A DNA stretch of 64,000 nt from positions 1-64,000 of the forward strand of contig NZ_BJZT01000036.1 of the NCBI RefSeq assembly GCF_007992175.1. The letters are read 5' to 3'. Every line of letters begins with the position of its first letter. The stretch's first letter is position 1. The position numbers and the translations under genes were made by a program. The notes under the pieces are model-generated. The model saw only the letters and a program-made list of their open reading frames with translations, was not told where the DNA came from and made no database searches. Shown here one piece after another: positions 52,454 through 59,848 of this stretch. This DNA comes from Methylobacterium haplocladii. GTDB lineage: Bacteria; Pseudomonadota; Alphaproteobacteria; Rhizobiales; Beijerinckiaceae.

Positions 52454-53218
52454 CTACCGCCCCAGAAAATCCGCCAGATACCGGCCGAGATCGTCCAAAA
52501 ACACGCCCATCACCACGCCGAGCGAGGCGAGCAGGATCAGCATGCCGATCAGGATCGAGGCCGGCACCGCGACGAAGAAGACCTGCAATTGCGGCATCAG
52601 CCGCGAGAGCACCCCGAGCCCGAGATTGAACAGGATCCCGAAAGCGATGAACGGCGCCGAGATCTGGATGGCGAGGGTGAAGCCGCGGGCCACAGCCTTG
52701 ATCGCGAGTTGGGCCGCATCGCCGAACGCCGGCAGATTGCTCGGCGGCAGGAGCATGTAGCTGCGCCCGATCGCGTCGAGCGCGAGGTGGTGCAGGTCGG
52801 TCGCCAGGATCAGCGTGATACCGAGGAGCGACAGGAAGTTGCCGAGCGTCACCTGCTGCGAGGCCGTCATCGGGTCGACGGTCATGGCGTAGGACAGGCC
52901 GAGCGACTGCGAGATCACCACGCCCGCCGTCTGCAGCGCGGCGAGCACCATGCGCACGGTCAGCCCGAGCACCAGCCCGATCAGGATCTCGCCGAACAGC
53001 ACGCCGATCAGTGCCGGCCCCGCCAGCGCACCGCTCGTCGCCGGCAGGAGCGGGCGCACCGTGGGAAACAACACCAGCGTCACCAGCAGCGCCAGCGACA
53101 GCCGCAGGCGCGCCGAGATGGTCTGCTCGCCGAGGCCCGGCATCAGCATCATCATCACGCCGACGCGCGCGAAGGTCAGCAGGAACGCCGCCGCGATGCC
53201 GGGCAGGAGGAGGTTCAT
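52454..53218 (-). CDS. fliR: flagellar export protein FliR
   Basis: 254 residues, about six hydrophobic helices, part of the export gate with FliP and FliQ. Typical sequences are ISARLRLSLALLVTLVLFPT, IGLVLGLTVRMVLAALQTAG, LSYAMTVDPMTASQQVTLGN and VLSRLMPQLQVFFVAVPASI. ATG at 53218, 24 bases after the fliQ stop. Confidence 0.95.
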   Translation of the reverse strand: MNLLLPGIAAAFLLTFARVGVMMMLMPGLGEQTISARLRLSLALLVTLVLFPTVRPLLPATSGALAGPALIGVLFGEILIGLVLGLTVRMVLAALQTAGVVISQSLGLSYAMTVDPMTASQQVTLGNFLSLLGITLILATDLHHLALDAIGRSYMLLPPSNLPAFGDAAQLAIKAVARGFTLAIQISAPFIAFGILFNLGLGVLSRLMPQLQVFFVAVPASILIGMLILLASLGVVMGVFLDDLGRYLADFLGR

Positions 53219-53242
53219 GCCCCGTGATAGCAGAGGAAGCCA

Positions 53243-53509
53243 CTAGCCGCCCGAGGCGATGCGTTCGGCGATGCGACCCATGTAGGAGGCGAGCGCGTCG
53301 CCCATGAAGGGCAGCATGAACAGCAGCGCGGCGAAGACCGCGACGATTTTCGGCACGTAGATCAGGGTCTGCTCCTGGATCTGCGTGAGCGCCTGGAACA
53401 GCGAGACCGCGAGCCCGACGATGAGCGCGACGATCATCAGCGGTCCCGCCACCTTGAGGAAGGTGACGATCCCGTCGCGGGCGATGTCGAGGATGGCGAG
53501 GCCGGTCAT
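53243..53509 (-). CDS. fliQ: flagellar export protein FliQ
   Basis: 88 residues, two membrane helices. AGPLMIVALIVGLAVSLFQA and LTQIQEQTLIYVPKIVAVFA are the canonical FliQ core (Q-E-x-T-L-x-(F/Y)-x-P-K). ATG at 53509. A large palindromic element lies between it and fliE. Confidence 0.95.
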   Translation of the reverse strand: MTGLAILDIARDGIVTFLKVAGPLMIVALIVGLAVSLFQALTQIQEQTLIYVPKIVAVFAALLFMLPFMGDALASYMGRIAERIASGG

Positions 53510-53541
53510 TGTCTTTGGGGCTTTGCGCTGCGGTTTCTTGT

Positions 53542-53645
53542 TTCCCTCTCCCCTCTGCGGGAGAGGGTAGCCCGCGAAGCGGGTCGGAGAGGGGAGCGAC
53601 GGTGCCTGAGAGGGCGCTCCCCTCTCCCGCAGAGGGGAGAGGGAA
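53542..53645. repeat. nested palindromic element between fliQ and fliE
   Basis: The outer arms 53542-53567 and 53620-53645 are a perfect 26-base inverted repeat (purine-rich half GGGAGAGG). Within it, GAGAGGGGAGCG at 53587-53598 pairs with CGCTCCCCTCTC further right, and CCCGC/GCGGG forms a small hairpin at 53571-53583. This nested structure is a mobile-looking intergenic palindrome that would fold strongly in RNA or DNA. Confidence 0.75.
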
Positions 53646-53656
53646 GAAACCGCGCG

Positions 53657-53971
53657 CTAGATCGGCATCCGCATGATTTCCTCGTAGGCCGAAATCACGC
53701 GGTCGCGCACGGCCACCAGGGTCTGGAGCGCCGTCTCGCTCTCGGCCACCGCGGTGACGACGTCGATGACGTTGGCCTTGCCGCCGGCCGCCGAGAGGGT
53801 CTGCGCGTCGGCCTTGGCGCCGGTCTGCGCCACCGAGTCGAGGGCCTGGGTGAGCAGCGAGCCGAAACCGCCGCCGGCCCCGCTGGTCTGCATCGGCTTC
53901 GGCGCGGCGCCCGGCCGGGCGATGGACTGGGCGGCGGCGTAGGCGCCGGCGGCGAAGGCGGAGGTGGCCAT
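53657..53971 (-). CDS. fliE: flagellar hook-basal body protein FliE
   Basis: 104 residues. The C-terminal part VIDVVTAVAESETALQTLVA and RDRVISAYEEIMRMPI is the FliE hallmark linking the MS ring to the rod; the N-terminus is Ala/Gly/Pro-rich. ATG at 53971, five bases after flgC, with overlapping ribosome site. Downstream in the same strand run. Confidence 0.93.
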   Translation of the reverse strand: MATSAFAAGAYAAAQSIARPGAAPKPMQTSGAGGGFGSLLTQALDSVAQTGAKADAQTLSAAGGKANVIDVVTAVAESETALQTLVAVRDRVISAYEEIMRMPI

Positions 53972-53976
53972 GGGCG

Positions 53977-54387
53977 TCAGGCCTTCAGGATTTCGAGGGT
54001 TTTCGAGATCATACGCCGGGTGGCGGTGACCATGTTGAGGTTGGCCTCGTAGGAGCGCTGGGCCTCGCGCATGTCCATGTTCTCGATCAGCCCGTTGACG
54101 TTGGGCATCGAGACCTCGCCCTTGGCGTTGGCGGCCGGGTTGCCGGGGTCGTACTTGGTGCGGAACGGGGTCTGGTCGCGCCGGACCCGGCCGGCCTCCA
54201 CGAGGGTCGCGCCGAGTTCGCTGTCGAAGCGGTTGGTCAGCGTCGGAATCTTGCGGCGGTAGGGCTCGCCCCCGGCGGTCTTGGCCGAGGAATCCGCGTT
54301 GGCGATGTTCTCCGCGATGATCCGCATGCGGCCGGACTGGGCCTTGAGCCCCGAGGCGGCGATGCCGAGCGTCTTGAGGAAGTCCAT
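53977..54387 (-). CDS. flgC: flagellar basal-body rod protein FlgC
   Basis: 136 residues. MDFLKTLGIAASGLKAQSGR plus ENIANADSS at the N-terminus and the C-terminal MDMREAQRSYEANLNMVTAT, RRMISKTLEIL are the conserved rod coiled-coil ends. ATG at 54387. Proximal rod component. Confidence 0.95.
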   Translation of the reverse strand: MDFLKTLGIAASGLKAQSGRMRIIAENIANADSSAKTAGGEPYRRKIPTLTNRFDSELGATLVEAGRVRRDQTPFRTKYDPGNPAANAKGEVSMPNVNGLIENMDMREAQRSYEANLNMVTATRRMISKTLEILKA

Positions 54388-54408
54388 GGCGAGCTCCTGT
54401 TATCCGGC

Positions 54409-54831
54409 TCAGCGCTTGCCGACGGCGATCTTCAGGGCGTCGAGGCTCTTCTGGTAGAGCGAGGCGACCATCTGGTAGTCGCTCTGGTTCTCGCCGGCCT
54501 TCATCATCTCCTCTTCGAGATTGACGCCGTTGCCGCCGGGGCGGATCTCGAAACCCTTGTAGCGTTTCGGCGCCGCGTTCGGTCCGTCGGCCGAGGCGAG
54601 GCCGATATGGTTGGCGTTCGTGCGGGCGAGCCCGTCGCCGCCCACGATCGCGGCCGACGGCGCGGTCATGCCGCTCGGACCCGAGGAGCTGCCGATCTCG
54701 GCGAGATCGCGCGGCCGAAAGTTCGGCATGTCGGCATTCGCCACGTTCTCGGCGAGCAGCGCCTGGCGGGCCTGATGCCACTGCATCTTGTTGCGCAGCA
54801 TTCCGAGGATGGGCAGGTCGGTGAAGGACAT
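54409..54831 (-). CDS. flgB: flagellar basal-body rod protein FlgB
   Basis: 140 residues. LAENVANADMPNFRPRDLAE at the N-terminus and EEMMKAGENQSDYQMVASLY QKSLDALKIAVGKR at the C-terminus are the rod-protein ends. First gene of the minus-strand flagellar run. ATG at 54831; the perfect CtrA-type site 54937-54951 is 106 bases upstream. Confidence 0.94.
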   Translation of the reverse strand: MSFTDLPILGMLRNKMQWHQARQALLAENVANADMPNFRPRDLAEIGSSSGPSGMTAPSAAIVGGDGLARTNANHIGLASADGPNAAPKRYKGFEIRPGGNGVNLEEEMMKAGENQSDYQMVASLYQKSLDALKIAVGKR

Positions 54832-54936
54832 CGCGCGCCGAACCCTTCCCGCGTATTCCGGCCGCTCGCGGCGGCCTACCCGGCACGGATTGCCGAGTGC
54901 CCCGTTCGCGGTGGGCAAAATCTGCCGCCTGCGTGG

Positions 54937-54951
54937 TTAATGGACCGTTAA
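54937..54951. promoter_or_regulatory. perfect CtrA-type site (TTAA-N7-TTAA) upstream of flgB
   Basis: TTAA at 54937-54940, seven bases, TTAA at 54948-54951, in the region between divergent flgB (start 54831) and fliO (start 55194). Exact match to the CtrA core pattern. Binding is inferred. Confidence 0.7.
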
Positions 54952-55087
54952 AATCAGGCGGATGGCCTGCTTCCGCCTCCGAATGATCCAGCACGGCTTC
55001 CGCCGTTTCCCAGGCATCGATCCCCGCGCCAGTTCGGCTGCGATCGGCTTGATCGTGCGGGTATCCCCCGATCGCTGCGTGAAGCTG

Positions 55088-55102
55088 TTAACGAAGTTTT
55101 TA
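55088..55102. promoter_or_regulatory. near-perfect CtrA-type site upstream of fliO
   Basis: TTAA at 55088-55091, seven bases, TTTA at 55099-55102: one mismatch in the second half-site. It lies 92 bases before the fliO start, so each divergent gene has one candidate site. Confidence 0.45.
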
Positions 55103-55193
55103 CCTTTGTTGCCCGCTGCGGAGCCGGACGCGATACTGTCGCGCGGCGTCGCATGCCCGGCCGGCTCGGCCCGGACAACGAGAGTGTCCCGTC

Positions 55194-56369
55194 TTGCCAG
55201 AGTTCTTCAGTTCGGACGGACCGTACTACTTGCAGTTCCTCGTCATCTTTCTCGTCATCCTCGTCCTGCTGATGGGGATCGTGCTGCTGTTTCGCCGGAT
55301 CGCCGGGCGCGGATTGTCGATGTCCGCACGCGCGACAAACCGCTCGCGCCAGCCGCGCCTCGGCATCGTCGACATCTACGAGCTCGACCGGCACCGCCAG
55401 CTGATCCTGCTGCGGCGGGACAACGTCGAGCACCTGCTCCTCGTGGGCGGCCCCAACGACGTCGTGGTGGAGCGCAACGTCATTCGCGGGGCCGGCTCCC
55501 AGTTGCCCGGCGAGACGTCGATGCGGCAGGAGCCCGCTGCCGACATGCTGCCCGACCCGGGCATCCAGGCGAATCCCGCGGCCCTCGGGACAGGCTCCTT
55601 CGAGATGCCGCTGGTCGTGCCGCAGCCGACCCCCGGCACGAACGGTCACGTGAGCGCCACCACCGGCCGGCCGCCGCCGCTGGATCCGGCCCTGTTCGAG
55701 CCCGAGGCTCCGCCGGCGGAGCGGAGTGCGGCCGAGCCCGCGAGATCGCGCATCGGCATCTCGCAGATCGGGAGCATTCTGCGGCGCATGCCGCCGCCGC
55801 TGGTCGATCCGCGCCCCGAGCCCGCCTCCGAGCGCGTACGACCCGAGCCTGCCGCCCCGACCGGATCTGCCGAGTCGCAACCGATCGTTCCGCCCGCGCC
55901 GACGTCGGCCGGCGCACCGCGCCCGGTCGATCCGGCGGCCCTGTCGGACATGGCCCGCCAGCTCGAAACCGCCCTGCGCCGGCAATCTTCCGCCGTGACG
56001 CCGCCCCCCGGTCAGGGCGTGCCGGCTCCCGCATCCACCGAACCGATGCCGCCTCCGCCGCCGGCCGCCGCGCCGCCGGTTGCCGTCGAGCCGGTCATCG
56101 CCGTGGCCACGGCACGGCCGAACCCGACCTTCCTGATCGGACGCGCAAACCCGGTGCCGCAGCCGACTGCGTCGGAGCCTAAGCCCGACCCCGACCCGAT
56201 CGCTGCAGCCATGGCGGCGGCTCCGCCCCCACCGACGGCTTCGGAGCCGCCGCCTCCGGCGTCCGAGACCAAGCCCGCGCCGCAAGGCGGAGGCACGCCG
56301 TTCACCGTCGAGGAGATCGAAACGGAGTTCGCCCGCCTGCTCGGCCGGCCGCTCGATCGAAAAACCTGA
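55194..56369 (+). CDS. fliO: FliO-like flagellar protein with long Pro-rich tail
   Basis: 391 residues. One membrane helix (about 12-34: LQFLVIFLVILVLLMGIVLL), then a FliO domain (about 45-100: LGIVDIYELDRHRQLILLRR; NVEHLLLVGGPNDVVVERNV). The next 270 residues are Pro/Ala-rich and end with an ordered patch (FTVEEIETEFARLLGRPLDR). FliO normally is 100-150 residues, so the tail is unusual. TTG start at 55194 with GAGAG upstream. fliP follows. Confidence 0.8.
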   Translation: MPEFFSSDGPYYLQFLVIFLVILVLLMGIVLLFRRIAGRGLSMSARATNRSRQPRLGIVDIYELDRHRQLILLRRDNVEHLLLVGGPNDVVVERNVIRGAGSQLPGETSMRQEPAADMLPDPGIQANPAALGTGSFEMPLVVPQPTPGTNGHVSATTGRPPPLDPALFEPEAPPAERSAAEPARSRIGISQIGSILRRMPPPLVDPRPEPASERVRPEPAAPTGSAESQPIVPPAPTSAGAPRPVDPAALSDMARQLETALRRQSSAVTPPPGQGVPAPASTEPMPPPPPAAAPPVAVEPVIAVATARPNPTFLIGRANPVPQPTASEPKPDPDPIAAAMAAAPPPPTASEPPPPASETKPAPQGGGTPFTVEEIETEFARLLGRPLDRKT

Positions 56370-56497
56370 GACGAGCCCGGCCTTTGTCGTAACGGGCGTT
56401 CTTTCGACGAACCGACGTCGCCTTCGTCGGAAAGGGCTCTGAGCGTGGCCGCGCGTCGCTTGTGCGCAGGCCCGGCGCGACGCAGGTTGCGGGCGCG

Positions 56498-57241
56498 ATG
56501 AAGCCCTCGAATCGAGCCCTGACCTCCGGCCTTCTCGGCCTCGCCTTCGCTGCGATGAGCGCGGGGACGGCGCATGCGCAGAGCGTCAACGTCGATCTCG
56601 GCACCGGCGGCGTCACCGAGCGCGCGCTGCAACTCGTAGCCCTCGTCACGGTGTTGGCGCTGGCACCCTCCGTGCTGGTGATGGCGACCTCGTTCACGCG
56701 GATCGTGGTGGTGCTCTCGATCTTGCGCTCGGCGCTCGGCACCCAGACCGCCCCGCCCAACGCCGTGATCGTCAGCCTCGCGCTGTTCCTCACCGCCTTC
56801 GTGATGGCGCCGGTGGGCAAGGAGGCCTACCGCAACGGCATCGAGCCGCTGGTGGCCGGGCAGATCACGCAGGCCGTCGCCTTCGAGCGGGCGAGTGCGC
56901 CGTTCAAGAGCTTCATGCTCAAGAACGTCCGCGAAAAGGACCTCAAGCTCTTTCTCGACATGGCGAAGGTGCCGGTGCCCTCCGGCCCCGAGGCGGTGGG
57001 TCTCGAGGTCGTCACCCCGGCCTTCATGATCTCGGAACTGCGCCGTGCCTTCGAGATCGGCTTTCTGCTGTTCATCCCCTTCCTGATCATCGACCTCGTC
57101 GTCGCCTCGATCCTGATGGCGGTCGGCATGATGATGGTGCCTCCGGCCACCGTCGCGCTGCCGTTCAAGTTGATTTTCTTCGTGCTGGTCGACGGCTGGA
57201 CGCTGGTGGCCGGCTCGCTGGTGCAGAGCTACGGCGGCTAG
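56498..57241 (+). CDS. fliP: flagellar export protein FliP
   Basis: 247 residues. Signal-like N-terminus (GLLGLAFAAMSAGTAHAQS), then core: SFTRIVVVLSILRSALGTQT, PNAVIVSLALFLTAFVMAP, PAFMISELRRAFEIGFLLFI and VASILMAVGMMMVPPATVAL. It forms the export gate with FliQ and FliR. ATG at 56498; the frame opens at a GTG at 56462. Its TAG stop shares CTAG with the opposite gene's stop. Confidence 0.95.
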   Translation: MKPSNRALTSGLLGLAFAAMSAGTAHAQSVNVDLGTGGVTERALQLVALVTVLALAPSVLVMATSFTRIVVVLSILRSALGTQTAPPNAVIVSLALFLTAFVMAPVGKEAYRNGIEPLVAGQITQAVAFERASAPFKSFMLKNVREKDLKLFLDMAKVPVPSGPEAVGLEVVTPAFMISELRRAFEIGFLLFIPFLIIDLVVASILMAVGMMMVPPATVALPFKLIFFVLVDGWTLVAGSLVQSYGG

Positions 57242-58332
57242 CGGTCCCCGATCTGCGCAAGCCGCTGTGCGGCCTCCTCGGCGATCAGCCGCGTCAGCTC
57301 TGCGGCCCCGAGATCGCGCGACAAGGCCGCCGCCTGTCCGGCCCAGAGCGGCGAGAAGTCGCCGCTGCCCTGCCGCTCCGCCGTCACCCGCAGCGACTGC
57401 AGCGCGACGGCCGCCTTCGGAAACGCCGGTGCGTCGTCGCAGAGCGGCCCGAGATCGCGCATCGCCCGGTTGAAGAGGCTGCGCGCCGGCCGCCCGGTAA
57501 AGACGTTGGTGATCGCGGTGTCCTCGTCGCGCGCCGCACGCAGGGCAGCGACATGGGCCTCGGAGATGCCGGCCTCGGGGCAACGCAGGTAAGCGGTTCC
57601 GATCTGCACTCCGGCCGCGCCGAGGGCGAAGGCCGCCGCGACCCCGCGCCCGTCGGCGATGCCGCCGGCGGCGATGACGGGGACCTTCACGGCATCGACC
57701 ACCTGCGGCAACAGGGCGAACAGGCCGGGCTGCGCGGCGAGTTCCCCGGGCAAAAACATCCCGCGATGGCCGCCGGCTTCCGCCCCTTGTGCGATCACCG
57801 CGTCGACGCCCTGGGCGTGGAGCCAGCGCGCTTCGGCCACCGTCGTCGCCGAGGCGAAGATCAGGCAGCCGGCGGCGCGCACCCGCTCGCGCAGCGCCGC
57901 GTTCGGCAAGCCGAAATGGAAGCTGACCACCTTCGGCCGCAGTTCCTCGACGACGGCGCACATGGCCTCATCGAACGGCGCCCGCTTCGCCATGGGCGTC
58001 GCGGCGGCCGGATCGAGCCCGTGCTCCGCGTAATAGGGTGCGAGCCGCGCGAGCCAGCGCGCGTCGCGTGGCGCGTCCTCCGCCGGCGGCACGTGGCAGA
58101 AGAAGTTGAGGTTGATCGGACCGTCGGCGCTGTCGCGGATCGTGGCCACGGCGGCCCGGACCCGCTCGGCCGTCAGTGCCGCGCAGGCCAGCGAGCCGAG
58201 GCCGCCGGCACCGGCGACGCAGGCGGTGAGCGCCGCCTCGGTCCCGACCATCGGGGCCAGGACGATCGGATATGCGATCCCGACGAGATCGAGGAGGCGG
58301 CGGTCGGGCCAGGGCATTCCGGGGGGTCCCAT
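57238..58332 (-). CDS. nitronate monooxygenase
   Basis: 364 residues, TIM-barrel FMN enzyme. VLAPMVGTEAALTACVAGAG at the N-terminus, GAEAGGHRGMF for flavin/substrate and the phosphate-binding region VIAAGGIADGRGVAAAFALG with GAAGVQIGTAYLRC. Oxidises nitronates, which are toxic by-products. Start at the ATG 58332 or at the ATG 58317. It converges on fliP with a shared CTAG giving both stops. Confidence 0.85.
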   Translation of the reverse strand: MGPPGMPWPDRRLLDLVGIAYPIVLAPMVGTEAALTACVAGAGGLGSLACAALTAERVRAAVATIRDSADGPINLNFFCHVPPAEDAPRDARWLARLAPYYAEHGLDPAAATPMAKRAPFDEAMCAVVEELRPKVVSFHFGLPNAALRERVRAAGCLIFASATTVAEARWLHAQGVDAVIAQGAEAGGHRGMFLPGELAAQPGLFALLPQVVDAVKVPVIAAGGIADGRGVAAAFALGAAGVQIGTAYLRCPEAGISEAHVAALRAARDEDTAITNVFTGRPARSLFNRAMRDLGPLCDDAPAFPKAAVALQSLRVTAERQGSGDFSPLWAGQAAALSRDLGAAELTRLIAEEAAQRLAQIGDR

Positions 58333-58435
58333 CGCTGAGAAGAGCGGCGGTCCGCCTCTCCCTCCGATTGCAGTTTCACCGTGCCTAGCATAGGTCGGAT
58401 CGCGTGTTCAGCCGCGCATCGGGAGCGAATTGAGA

Positions 58436-58843
58436 ATGAATTTCAAGAACATCGCCGTTTTCTGGGCGCCGCGGATGCTGAGCATCCTGCGGATCGTCGC
58501 GGCCCTCGTCTTCATGGCCCACGGCACCCAGAAGATTCTGGGCTTCCCGGCCAGCAGCATGAACCCGGCGATGTTCTCGCTGCCCTGGATCGCCGGCATC
58601 CTCGAACTCGTCGGTGGCGCGTTGCTGCTCATCGGCCTGTTCAGCCGGCCCGTTGCCTTCATCCTCTCGGGCGAGATGGCGGTGGCCTATTTCCTGGCGC
58701 ATGCGCCCAAAAGTTTCTTCCCTTCGCTGAACGGCGGCGACGCCGCGATCCTGTTCTGTTTCGTCTTCCTCTACATCGCCGCGGCCGGTCCCGGTCCCCT
58801 CAGCGTCGACGCGCAGATGCGGCGCGGCACCGACGGCTACTGA
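58436..58843 (+). CDS. DoxX family membrane protein
   Basis: 135 residues, four hydrophobic helices: LRIVAALVFMAHGTQKILGF, FSLPWIAGILELVGGALLLI and GLFSRPVAFILSGEMAVAYF. HGTQK-(I/L)-x-G-(F/W) is the DoxX-type signature. Inner membrane; function broad (redox or membrane stress). ATG at 58436 with GGGAG at 58421-58425. It converges on the DUF1772 gene, two bases from its stop. Confidence 0.82.
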   Translation: MNFKNIAVFWAPRMLSILRIVAALVFMAHGTQKILGFPASSMNPAMFSLPWIAGILELVGGALLLIGLFSRPVAFILSGEMAVAYFLAHAPKSFFPSLNGGDAAILFCFVFLYIAAAGPGPLSVDAQMRRGTDGY

Positions 58844-58845
58844 CC

Positions 58846-59277
58846 TTACGCCAATAAGCCGGTGGCGTAGGCGGTCGAGGCCGCGAGCCCCAGACCCGTG
58901 CGGATCGCATGGAGCGATCCCCATCGCAGGATCAGCGCCCGACTCTCCGGTCCCGCCTCGGCGGGATCGATGGCCATCAGGCGCTTGTTCACCGGAAGGA
59001 TCAGCCGAAGGGTGACGGGGATGTTCGCCAGCATCAGCAGCGCCCCGACGATCCAGCCGGGGTTGTCCATCCGGATCCAGGCGGCGAAGCCGAACACGAA
59101 GCTCACCAGCACCAGCGAGACCTGCATCGCCGTCGCCCGCTTGTAGGACGGCTTCCATTGCGCCAGCAGGGCATGGTCGTCGAGCCCGAGCCGGGCCGGC
59201 TGTTCGACGGCGTTGATGTAGAAGGCCGCGCCCGTGAACAGGGCGGCGGCGAAGAACGCCAGTTGGCCGAGAATCAT
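58846..59277 (-). CDS. DUF1772-like membrane protein
   Basis: 143 residues, four hydrophobic helices. QLAFFAAALFTGAAFYINAV, EQPARLGLDDHALLAQWKPS and ANIPVTLRLILPVNKRLMAI match the DUF1772 pattern (N-(x)n-E-x-P-A-R; N-I-x-x-T-x-x-(I/L)-x-P-x-N-x-x-L). Function unknown. It overlaps the MarR gene by four bases (ATGA), so the two are transcribed together. Confidence 0.78.
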   Translation of the reverse strand: MILGQLAFFAAALFTGAAFYINAVEQPARLGLDDHALLAQWKPSYKRATAMQVSLVLVSFVFGFAAWIRMDNPGWIVGALLMLANIPVTLRLILPVNKRLMAIDPAEAGPESRALILRWGSLHAIRTGLGLAASTAYATGLLA

Positions 59278-59738
59278 GCGGGTCTCTCGCTGTCGTGTGC
59301 CGTATCGGCTTCGAGCCGGCGGCGCAGCATGCGCAGCAGGCCCGTCGCCTCCTCGATCGCATCCTCCGGCAGCCCCTCCGCCAGAGCAGACGCCCAGGGT
59401 GCCTGCCGTGCGGCCGCTTTCGCGTAGACGGCGCGGCCATGCCCGGTGAGCAGCACGAGCTTTGCGCGCTGGTGATGCGGGTTCGGGGCGAACTCCACGA
59501 GACCCGAAGCCTGCAACTCGTTGGCGATGCGCTGCACGTTCTGGCGCGACAGCCCCATGGTCCGCGCGACATGCGCGACCGGCGAAGCCGTCGGCGCCAT
59601 CGCCACGGCGCCAAGCACCTGCCAGCGCGCACTGGTCAGTCCGAGGTCCTGCACGAGCGCATCGCCGGCCGCGAGCAAGCAGCCGTTGAGTCGAAAACTC
59701 TCCAGGATCAGGTCGGTGATGGCATCGCCGGGCTTCAT
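59274..59738 (-). CDS. MarR-family transcription regulator
   Basis: 154 residues. Winged HTH (about 33-100: SARWQVLGAVAMAPTASPVA, HVARTMGLSRQNVQRIANEL, LVLLTGHGRAVYAKA). It represses or senses small molecules and probably controls itself and DUF1772. The ATG at 59738 has no ribosome site; the promoter -10-like hexamer ends six bases before it, so the mRNA may be leaderless. Two GACA-N6-TGTC sites overlap that promoter. Confidence 0.85.
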   Translation of the reverse strand: MKPGDAITDLILESFRLNGCLLAAGDALVQDLGLTSARWQVLGAVAMAPTASPVAHVARTMGLSRQNVQRIANELQASGLVEFAPNPHHQRAKLVLLTGHGRAVYAKAAARQAPWASALAEGLPEDAIEEATGLLRMLRRRLEADTAHDSERPA

Positions 59739-59773
59739 GACAACAGCATGTCGTTTTGACAGTATGTTGTCAA
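59739..59773 (-). promoter_or_regulatory. marR promoter with two tandem GACA-N6-TGTC operators
   Basis: Site 1 is 59739-59752; site 2 is 59758-59771 within the larger perfect repeat TTGACA-N6-TGTCAA (59756-59773). Centres are 19 bases apart. On the minus strand TTGACA (59773-59768) is the -35, then 17 bases, then CATGCT (59750-59745) as -10. The start codon follows at once. Confidence 0.6.
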
Positions 59774-59782
59774 TTCACTGCA

Positions 59783-59810
59783 AAAAGCGGCCCCGAGAGA
59801 CGATCTCGGG
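59783..59810 (-). terminator. Rho-independent terminator of fadL
   Basis: Reading the minus strand, CCCGAGA/TCTCGGG (59792-59810) forms a 7-base stem with a 5-base loop and is followed by GCCGC and a run of five T. It ends the FadL gene (stop at 59849). Confidence 0.7.
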
Positions 59811-59848
59811 ACCGGATGCGAACGCTTGCGCCTCAAGCGAGACGACGT

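Larger units (their letters stand above)
54832..55193. other. divergent flagellar promoter region
   Basis: 362 bases between flgB and fliO without coding character, holding two CtrA-type sites and an AT-richer patch around 55086-55110. No sigma54-type GG/GC motif was seen. Confidence 0.55.
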
